From contig NW_027480480.1 of the NCBI RefSeq assembly GCF_051401765.1, forward strand, positions 124,001 through 188,000: a stretch of 64,000 nucleotides of DNA, given 5' to 3'. A model generated the notes under the pieces. That model worked only from the letters and a program-made list of their open reading frames with translations, was not told where the DNA came from and made no database searches. A program made the translations under genes and the position numbers. Of this stretch, positions 54,061 to 63,741 are shown piece by piece; the first letter of the stretch is position 1, and the number at the start of each line of letters is the position of its first letter. This DNA comes from Calliopsis andreniformis (lineage: Eukaryota > Arthropoda > Insecta > Hymenoptera > Andrenidae).

Positions 54061-57000
54061 GGATTCAGGGTTGAAGATTGAGGATTGAGGATTGAGGATT
54101 GAGGATTGAGGATTGAGGATTGAGGATTGAGGATGAAGACTGAGGGTTGAGGATTGAGGTTTGAGGAACGAGGATCGAGGATTGAGGATTGAGGATTGAA
54201 GATTGAGTATTGAGGATTGAAGATTGAGGATTGAGTATTGAGGATTCAGGGTTGAAGACTGAGGATTGAGGATTGAGGATTGAGGATTGAGGATTGAGGA
54301 TTGAAGATTGAATATTTATGATTGAATATTGAGGACTGAGGATTGATGGTTGTGGATTGAGGACGAGGACTGAGGGTTGAATATTCATGTTTGAGGTCTG
54401 AGGATTAAGGATTGAGGATTGAGAATTGAGGATTGAGGATTGAGGATTGAAGATTAAGGATTGGGTATTTAGGATTGAAGAATGTGGATTGAGGATTGAG
54501 GTTTGAGGATTGGGGATTGAAGATTGAGTATTGATGATTGAATATTGAGGATTGAGGATTGAGGTTTGAGGATTGAGGATGAAGACTGAGGGTTGAGGAT
54601 TGAGGTTTGAGGAACGATGATTGAGGATTGAGGATTGAGGATTGAGGACTAAGGATTGACGATTGAGTATTGAAGATTGAGGATTGATGACTGAGGATTG
54701 ACGACTGAGAATTGAGGATTGAGGATTGATGATTGAAGATTGAGTATTGAGGATTGAATATTGCGGATTGAGGATTGAGGATTGAGGATTGAGGATTGAG
54801 GATTGAGGATTGGGGATTGAGGATTGAAGATTGAGTATTGAGTATTGAAGGTTGAGGATTGTGGATTGAGGATTAAGGATTGTGGATTGAATATTGTAGA
54901 TTGAGTATTGATGCCTGAGGATTGAGGATTGAGGATTGTGGATTGAATATTGTAGATTGAGTATTGATGCCTGAGGATTGAGGATTGAGGATTGAGGATC
55001 GAGGATTGAGGATTGAAGGTTGAGTATTGAGGATTGAAGATTGAGTATTCAAGATTGAGTATTGATGATTGAATATTGAGGATTGAGGATTGAGGATTGA
55101 GGATTGAGGATTGGGTATTGAGGATTGAGTAATGAGGATTGAGGATTGAGGTTTGAGTATTGGGGATTGCAGATTGAGTATTGGCGATTGAAGATTGAGG
55201 ATTGAGGATTGAGGATTGAGGAATGAGGATCGAAGATTGAGTATTGAGGATCGAAGATTGAGGATAGAGGATTGAGTACTGAGGTTGGAGGATGAGGGCT
55301 GAGGGTTGAAGATTGAGGATTGAGAAATGAGGATTGAGGATTGAGGATTGAAATTGAGGTTTGGGTATTGAGGATTGAAGAATGAGGATTGAGGATTGAG
55401 GATTGGGGATTGAGGATTGAAGATTAGTGTTGAGGATTGAAGATTGAGGATTGAGGATTCAGGATTGAGGATTGAGGATTGAAGATTGGGTATTGAGGAT
55501 TGAAGATTGAGGATTGAGTATTGAGGATTGAGGATTCAGGGTTGAAAATTGAGGATTGAGGATCGAGGATTGAGGAATGAGGATTGAGGATTGAAGATTG
55601 AATATTGATGATTGAATATTGAGGACTGAGGATTGAGGATTGAGCATTGAGGATTGAAGATTGATGACTGGGGATTGAGGATTGAATATTGAGGATTAAC
55701 GATTGAAGATTGGGGATTGAGGATCTAGGATCGGAGATTGATTATTGAGGATTGAAGATTGAGGATTGACGATTGAGGATTGAGGATTGAGAATTGAGGA
55801 TGAGGACTGAGGGTTGAGGATTGAGGTTTGAGGAATGAGGATTGATGGTTGAGGATTGAGGATTGAGGATTGAGGATTGAGGATTGAGGATTGAGTATTG
55901 AAGATTGAGTATTGATACCTGAGGATTGAGGATTGAGGATTGAGGATTGAGGATTGAGGATTGAAGATTGAGTATTGGGGATTGAAGATTGAGGATTGAG
56001 GATTGAGGATTGAGGATGGAGAATGAGGACTGACGGTTGAGGATTGAGGTTTGAGGATTGAAGATTGAGGACTGAGGACTGAGGATTGAGGATTGAGGAT
56101 TGAGCATTGAGGATTGAAGATTGAGTACTGGGAATTCGGGATTGCAGATTGAGGATTAAGGATTGAAGATTGAGTATTCAGGATTGAAGATAGAGGATTG
56201 AGTATTGAGGATTGAGGATTCAGGGTTGAAAATTGAGGATTGAGGATTGAGGATTGAAGATTGAATATTGATGATTGAATATTGAGGACTGAGGATTGAG
56301 GGTTGTGGATTGAGGACGAGGACTGAGGGTTGAATATTGATGTATGAGGTCTGAGGATTAAGGATTGAGGATTGAGAATTGAGGATTGAGGATTGAGGAT
56401 TGGAAATTGAGGATTGGGTATTTAGGATTGAAGAATGAGGATTGAGGATTGAGGTTTGAGGATTGAGGATTGAAGATTGAGTATTGATGATTGAATATTG
56501 AGGATTGATGATTGAGGTTTGAGGATTGAGGACGAGGACTGACGGTTGAGGATTGAGGTTAGAGTATTGAGGATTGGGGATTGAGGACTGAGGATTGAGG
56601 ATTGAGGATTGAGGATTGAGCATTGAGGATTGAAGATTGATGACTGGGGATTGAGGATTGAATATTGAGGATTAACGATTGAAGATTGGGGATTGAGGAT
56701 CTAGGATCGGAGATTGATTATTGAGGATTGAAGATTGAGGATTGACGATTGAGGATTGAGGATTGAGAATTGAGGATGAGGACTGAGGGTTGAGGATTGA
56801 GGTTTGAGGAATGAGGATTGATGGTTGAGGATTGAGGATTGAGGATTGAGGATTGAGGATTGAGGATTGAGTATTGAAGATTGAGTATTGATACCTGAGG
56901 ATTGAGGATTGAGGATTGAGGATTGAGGATTGAGGATTGAAGATTGAGTATTGGGGATTGAAGATTGAGGATTGAGGATTGAGGATTGAGGATGGAGAAT

Positions 57001-57443
57001 GAGGACTGACGGTTGAGGATTGAGGTTTGAGGATTGAAGATTGAGGACTGAGGACTGAGGATTGAGGATTGAGGATTGAGCATTGAGGATTGAACATTGA
57101 GTACTGGGGATTCGGGATTGCAGATTGAGGATTAAGGATTGAAGATTGAGTATTGAGGATTGAAGATAGAGGATTGAGTATTGAGGATTGAGGATTCAGG
57201 GTTGAAAATTGAGGATTGAGGATTGAGGATTGAGGATTGAGGATTGAGGATTGAAGATTGAATATTGATGATTGAATATTGAGGACTGAGGATTGAGGGT
57301 TGTGGATTGAGGACGAGGACTGAGGGTTGAATATTGATGTTTGAGGTCTGAGGATTAAGGATTGAGGATTGAGAATTGAGGATTGAGGATTGAGGATTGG
57401 AAATTGAGGATTGGGTATTTAGGATTGAAGAATGAGGATTGAG
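54061..57443 (+). repeat. 3.4-kb block, copy 2 of the 11,125-bp pair
   Basis: Partner of 43,174-46,318. It has about 224 extra bases around 54,985-55,210 that match the 418-bp repeat family, with GAGTAATG at 55127. A single change makes a GAATTC site at 56132, where copy 1 has GGGGATTCGGG. Confidence 0.85.
55640..57420 (+). repeat. 976-bp tandem repeat, two copies
   Basis: GGATCGGAG lies at about 55,728 and 56,704. These correspond to the units at 44,603 and 45,579 in the 11,125-bp partner block, so the 976-bp duplication predates the larger one. Confidence 0.85.
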
Positions 57444-58923
57444 GAATTAGGATTGAGGATTGAGGATTGAGGATTGAAGATTGAGGATTGGGTATTGTGG
57501 ATTGAAGAATGAGGATTGAGGATTGAGGATTGGGGATTGAGGATTGAAGATTAGTGTTGAGGATTGAAGATTGAGGATTGAGGATTGAGAATTGAGGATT
57601 GATTATTGAAGATTGAGTATTGAGGATTGAAGATTGAGGATTGAGGATTGAGGATTGAGAATTGAGGATGAGGGCTGAGGGTTGAGGATTGAGGTTTGAG
57701 GACTGAGGACTGAGGATTGGGGATTGAGATTTGAGGATTGAGGATTGAGGATTGAAGACTGAGGATTGGGTATTGAGTATTGAAGAATGAGGATTGAGGA
57801 TTGCGGACTGAGGATTGAGGATTGAAGATTGAGGATTGAGGACTGAGGATTGAGGATTGAGGATTGAATATTGAGTATTGAGGATTGAAGATTGAGGACT
57901 GAGGATTGAGGATTGAGGGTTGAGGATTGAGGACGAGGACTGACGGTTGAGTATTGATGTTTGAGGTCTGAGGATTGAGGATTGAGGATTGAGAATTGAG
58001 GATTGAGGATTGACGATTGAAGATTGTGGATTGGGTGTTGAGGATTGAAGAATGAGGATTGAGGATTGAGGATTGAGGATTGAGGATTGAAGATTGAGTA
58101 TTGAGGATTGAAGATTGAGGATTGAGGTCTGCGAATTGAGAATTGAGGATTGAAGATTGAGGATTGGGTGTTGAGGATTGAAGAATGAGGATTGAGGATT
58201 GAGGATTGTGGATTGAGGATTGAAGATTGAGGGTTGGGTATTGAGGATTGAAGAATGAGGATTGAGGATTGAGGACTGAGTATTGAGGGTTGCAGATTGA
58301 GTATTGAGGATTGGGTGTTGATGATTGAAGAATGAGGATTGAGGATTGAGGATTGTGGATTGAGGATTGAAGATCGAGGATTGGGTATTGCGGATTCAAC
58401 ATTGAGGATTGAGGATTGAGGATTGAGGATTGAGGATTGAGGATTGAGGACTGAAGATTGAATATCGATGATTGAAGATTGAGGATTGAGGATTGATGGT
58501 TGTGGATTGAGGACGAGGACTGAGGGTTGAGTATTGATGTTTGAGGTCTGAGGATTGAGGATTGAGGATTGAGAATTGAGGATTGAGGATTGAGGATTGA
58601 AGATTGAGGATTGAGGATTGAGGATGAGGGCTGAGGGTTGAGGGTTGAGGTTTGAGGTCTGAGGATTGAGGGTTGAGGATTGAGAGTTGAGGATTGAGGG
58701 TTGAAGGTTGAAGATTGAAGATTGAGGATTGGGTATTGAGGATTGAAGAATGAGGATTGACGAATGACGATTGAGGATTGAGGATTGAAGATTGAGTATT
58801 GAGGATTGAAGCCTGACGATTGAGGATTGAGGATTGAGGACTGAGGATTGTGGATGGAGGATTGAAGATTGAGTATTGAGGATTGAAGGTTGAGGATTGA
58901 GGATTGAGGATTCGGGGTTGCGT

Positions 58924-58982
58924 GTTGAGGTTTGAGTATTGAATCCTGAGAATTCAGGATATTCTATTGAGTATTGAGAATT
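58924..58982 (+). repeat. Island A13 (CC allele, first after type 2)
   Basis: GAATTC at 58950 with a perfect stem. Left flank CGGGGTTGCG. The B core lies 519 bp downstream. Confidence 0.85.
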
Positions 58983-59381
58983 GAGGATTGAAGATTGAGT
59001 ATTGAGGATTGAAGATTGAGGATTGAGGATTGAGGATTGGGGATTGAGGATTGAGGATTGAAGATTGAGGATTGGGGATTGAGGATCGACGATTGAGGAT
59101 TGAGGATTGAGGATTGAGGATTGAGGATTGCAGATTGAGTATTGAGGATTGAAGATTGAGGTTTGAGGATTGAGGATTGAGGATTGAGCATTGAGGGTTG
59201 CGGATTGAGGATTGAGGATTGAAGATTGAGTATTGACGATTGAAGATTGAGGATTGAGGATTGAGGATCGAGGATTGAGGATTGAGGATTGAAGATTGAG
59301 TATTAAGTATTGACGATTGAGGATTGAGGATTGAGTATTGAGGATTGAGGGTTGAAGGTTGAGGATTGCGGACTGAGTGTT

Positions 59382-59525
59382 GAGGGTTGAGTGATGAGGA
59401 TTGATGTTTGTGAATAGAGATTTGAATATTGCAGATTGAGAATTGGGTATTGGAAACTGTGAATTGATGATATTCTATTAAGGATTCAGGATTGACATCT
59501 GATTGATGAGGTCTGAGGTCTGAAG
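59382..59525 (+). repeat. Island B13
   Basis: Core at 59469, with GATTGATGAGG like B4. Private changes GATGAGGATTGATG and GAATATTGCAG. Confidence 0.85.
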
Positions 59526-60080
59526 ATTGAGGATTCAGAATTGAGGTTTGAGGACTGAGGATTGAGGATTGAGGGTTGACGCTTCAGGATTGAGGATTGA
59601 GGGTTGAAGATTGAGGATTGAGGATTGAGGATGAGGGCTGCGGGTTGAGGATTGAGATTTGAGGACTTAGGACTGAGGATTGAGGATTGAGAATTGAGGA
59701 TTGAGGATTGAGGATTGAAGATTGAGGATTGGGTATTGAGGATTGTAGAATGTGGATTGAGGAATGAGGATTGAGGATTGAGGATTGAAGATTGAGTATT
59801 GAGGATTGAAGCCTGACGATTGAGGATTGAGGATTGAGGGTTGAGGATTGAGGACGGAGGATTGAAGATTGAGTATTGAGGATTGAAGATTGAGGATTGA
59901 GGATTGAGGATTGAAGACTGAGTGTTGGGTATTGAGGATTGAACATTGAGGATTGAGGGTTGAGGATTGAGGATTGAGGATTGACGATTCAGGATTGAAG
60001 ATTGAGGATTGGGGACTGAGTGTTGAGGGTTGAGGATTGCGGATTGAGGATTGAAGATTGAGGATTGGGGACTGAGTGTT

Positions 60081-60224
60081 GAGGGTTGAGTGATGAGAAT
60101 TGATGTTTGTGGATAGAAATTTGAAGACTGCAGATTGAGTATTGTGTATTGAAAACTGTGAATTGATAATATTCTATTGAGGATTGAGGATTGACATCTG
60201 ACTGTTCAGGTCTGAGGTCTGAAG
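60081..60224 (+). repeat. Island D4
   Basis: The only D island right of the type 2 domain. Private changes GAAGACTGC and GACTGTTCAGG. GAATTC at 60230. Confidence 0.85.
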
Positions 60225-61027
60225 ATCGAGAATTCAGGATTGACGATTCAGGATTGAGGTTTGATGACTGAGGATTGAGTATTGAGGATTGAGGCATGAG
60301 GATTGAGGATTGAGGATTGAAGATTGAGGATTGAGAATTGAGGATGAGGGCTGAGGATTGGCGATTGAGGTTTGAGGACTGAGGATTGAGGATTGAGGAT
60401 TGAGAATTGAGGATTGAGGATTGAGGATTGAAGATTGAGGATTGGGTATTGAGGGTTGAAGAATGAGGATTGAGGATTGAGGATTGAAGACTGAGTATTG
60501 AGGATTGAAGATTGAGGCTTGAGGATTGAGTATTGAGAATTGAGGACTGATAGTTGAGTATTGAGGACTGAAGATTGAGGATTGAAGATTGAAAATTGAG
60601 GATTGGGTGTTCAGGATTGAAGAATGAGGATTGAGGATTGAGGATTGAGGATTGAGTGTTGCAGTTTGAGTATTGAGGATTGAGGATTGAGGATTGAGGA
60701 TTGAGGATTGAGGACTGAAGACTGAACATCGATGATTGAAGATTGAGGATTGAGGATTGATGGTTGTGGATTGAGGACGAGGACTGAGGGTTGAGTATTG
60801 ATGTTTGAGGTCTGAGGATTGAGGATTGAGGGTTGAGGATTGAGAGTTGAGGATTGAGGGTTGAAGATTGAAGATTGAGGATTGGGTATTGATGATTGAA
60901 GAATGAGGATTGACGAATGACGATTGAGGATTGAGGACTGAGGTTTGAGGATGGAGGATTGAAGATTGAGTATTGAGGATTGAAGACTGAGGATTGAGGA
61001 TTGAGGATTGAGTACTCGGTGTTGCGT

Positions 61028-61086
61028 GTTGAGGTTTGAGTATTGAATCCTGAGAATTCAGGATATTCTATTGAGTATTGAGAATT
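61028..61086 (+). repeat. Island A14 (CC allele)
   Basis: GAATTC at 61054. The next B core is only 183 bp away, the shortest A-to-B spacing in the window, which suggests a deletion between them. Confidence 0.85.
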
Positions 61087-61149
61087 GAGGATTGAAGATT
61101 GAGTATTGAGGATTGAGGGTTGAAGGTTGAGGATTGCGGACTGAGTGTT

Positions 61150-61293
61150 GAGGGTTGAGTGATGAGAATTGATGTTTGTGAATAGAGATTTGAAGATTGC
61201 AGATTGAGTATTGGGTATTCAAAACTGTGAATTGATGATATTCTATTAAGGATTCAGGATTGACATATGATTCTTGAGGTCTGAGGTCTGAAG
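61150..61293 (+). repeat. Island B14
   Basis: Core at 61237. It reads TATTCAAAACTG and TTGACATATGATTCTTGAGG, so it is diverged on both arms. Confidence 0.85.
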
Positions 61294-62675
61294 ATTGAGG
61301 ATTCAGAATTGAGGTCTGAGGACTGAGGGTTGAGGATTGAGGGTTGATGCTTCAGGATTGAGGATTGAGGGTTGAAGATTGAGGATTGAGGATTGAGGAT
61401 GAGGGCTGAGGGTTGACGATTGAGATTTGAGGACTTAGGACAGAGGATTGAGGATTGAGAATTGAGGATTGAGGATTGAGGATTGAAGATTGAGGATTGG
61501 GTATTGAGGATTGAAGAATGTGGATTGAGGAATGAGGATTGAGGATTGAGGATTGAAGATTGAGTATTGAGGATTGAAGCCTGACGATTGCGGATTGAGG
61601 ATTGAGGGTTGAGGGTTGAGGATTGGGGACGGAGGATTGAAGATTGAGTATTGAGGATTGAAGATTGAGGATTGAGGATTGAGGATTGAAGACTGAGGGT
61701 TGGGTATTGAGGATTGAACATTGAGGATTGAGGGTTGAGGATTGAGGATTGAGGATTGACGATTGAGGATTGAGGAATGAGGATGAGGGCTGAGGGTTGC
61801 GGATTGAGGTTTGAGGTCTGAGGATTGAGGATTGAGGATTGAGTGTTGAGGATTGAAGATTGAGTATTGAGGATTGAAGATTGAGGATTGAGGTCTGAGA
61901 ATTGAGGATTGAGGATTGAAGATTGAGGATTGGGTGTTGAGGATTGAAGAATGAGGATTGAGGATTGAGGACTGAGGATTGAGGGTTGCAGATTGAGTAT
62001 TGAGGATTGAAGATTGAGGGTTGTGGTCTGAGAATTGAGGATTGAGGATTGAAGATTGAGGATTGGGTGTTGAGGATTGAAGAATGAGGATTGAGGATTG
62101 AGGATTGTGGATTGAGGATTGAAGATTGAGGATTGGGTATTGCGGATTGAACATTGAAGATTGAGGATTGAGGATTGAGGATTGAGGATTGAGGACTGAA
62201 GATTGAATATCGATGATTGAAGATTGAGGATTGAGGATTGATGGTTGTGGACTGAGGACGAGGACTGAGGGTTGAGTATTGATGTTTGAGGTCTGAGGAT
62301 TGAGGATTGAGGATTGAGAATTGAGGATTGAGGATTGAGGATTCAAGACTGAGGATTGAGGATTGAGGATGAGGGCTGAGAGTTGAGGATTGAGGTTTGA
62401 GGTCTGAGGATTGAGGGTTGAGGATTGAGAGTTGAGGATTGAGGGTTGAAGATTGAAGATTGGGTGTTGAGGATTGAAGAATGAGGATTGAAGAATGAGG
62501 ATTGACGAATGACGATTGAGGATTGAGGATTGAAGATTGAGTATTGAGGATTGAAGCCTGACGATTGAGGATTGAGGATTGAGGACTGAGGATTGAGGAT
62601 GGAGGATTGAAGATTGAGTATTGAGGATTGAAGATTGAGGATTGAGGATTGAGGATTGAGGATTCAGGGTTGCGT

Positions 62676-62734
62676 GTTGAGGTTTGAGTATTGAATTCTG
62701 AGAATTCAGGATATTCTATTGAGTATTGAGAATT
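62676..62734 (+). repeat. Island A15 (TC allele)
   Basis: GAATTC at 62693 and 62702. The B core lies 519 bp downstream. Confidence 0.85.
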
Positions 62735-63133
62735 GAGGATTGAAGATTGATTATTGAGGACTGAAGATTGAGGATTGAGGATTGAGGATTGGGGATTGAG
62801 GATTGAGGATAGAAGGTTGAGGATTCGGGATTGAGGATCGACGACTGAGGATTGAGGATTGAGGATTGAGGATTGAGGATTGCAGATTGAGTATTGAGGA
62901 TTGAAGATTGAGGTTTGAGGATTGAGGATTGAGGATTGAGCATTGAGGGTTGCGGATTGAGGATTGAGGATTGAAGATTGAGTATTGACGATTGAAGATT
63001 GAGGATTGAGGATTGAGGATTGAGGATTGAGGATTGAGGATTGAAGATTGAGTATTGAGTATTGACGATTGAGGATTGAGGATTGAGTATTGAGGATTGA
63101 GGGTTGAAGGTTGAGGATTGCGGACTGAGTGTT

Positions 63134-63277
63134 GAGGGTTGAGTGATGAGTATTGATGTTTGTGAATAGAGATTTGAAGATTGCAGATTGAGTATTGGGT
63201 ATTGGAAACTGTGAATTGATGATATTCTATTAAGGATTCAGGATTGACATCTGATTGACGAGGTCTGAGGTCTGAAG
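63134..63277 (+). repeat. Island B15
   Basis: Core at 63221, the +23,553-bp counterpart of B12. Confidence 0.85.
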
Positions 63278-63682
63278 ATTGAGGATTCAGAATTGAGGTT
63301 TGAGGACTGAGGATTGAGGATTGAGGGTTGACGCTTCAGGATTGAGGATTGAGGGTTGAAGATTGAGGATTGAGGATTGAGGATGAGGGCTGCGGGTTGA
63401 GGATTGAGATTTGAGGGCTTAGGACTGAGGATTGAGGATTGAGAATTGAGGATTGAGGATTGAGGATTGAAGATTGAGGATTGGGTATTGAGGATTGTAG
63501 AATGTGGATTGAGGAATGAGGATTCAGGATTGAGGATTGAAGATTGAGTATTGAGGATTGAAGCCTGACGATTGAGGATTGAGGATTGAGGGCTGAGGAT
63601 TGAGGACGGAGGATTGAAGATTGAGTATTGAGGATTGAAGATTGAGGATTGAGGATTGAGGATTGAGGATTGAGGGTTGAGT

Positions 63683-63741
63683 GTTGAGGTTTGAGTATTG
63701 AATACTGAGAATTCAGGATATTCTATTGAGTATTGAGAACT
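63683..63741 (+). repeat. Island A16 (AC allele)
   Basis: GAATTC at 63709, the +23,553-bp counterpart of A11. Confidence 0.85.

Larger units (their letters stand above)
41643..55359 (+). repeat. GAGTACTG...GAAATTGAGG cassette family (7 copies in type 2)
   Basis: An 86-bp cassette beginning GAGTACTGAGGATGG and ending GATTGAAATTGAGG lies at 41643-41728, 42061-42146, 42602-42687, 44149-44234, 52094-52179, 53475-53560 and 55274-55359. It contains GGATGAGGGCTGAGGG (a 6-bp unit) and GAGAAATGAGG. Its last member is the 6-bp AAATTG, so each copy shifts the heptad register twice. It is absent from type 1. Confidence 0.85.
41340..57575 (+). repeat. Type 2 satellite domain, free of ATATTCTA islands
   Basis: Same heptad as the flanks but a different set of variants and cassettes. 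I found no ATATTCTA island of any subtype in this 16 kb. Frequent words are GATGCCTGAGG, GAATATTGAGG, GACTAAGGATTGACG, GAGTACTGAGG and GGGTGTTTAG. The shared cassette GAGGACGAGGACTGAGGG is followed here by TTGAATATTGATG and then GAGGATTAAGG, where type 1 usually has TTGAGTATTGATG. Edges lie near 41,340 and 57,575, with no foreign sequence at either junction. Confidence 0.85.

Noticed and set aside
41340..57575. Type 2 domain as an inserted mobile element
   Set aside because: No terminal repeats, target-site duplication or coding capacity. The domain is made of the same heptad and is better described as a different satellite type.
842..63741. Islands as inserted foreign DNA or degraded transposon ends
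   Set aside because: They divide exactly into heptads in phase with both flanks, so substitution of existing units explains them without insertion.
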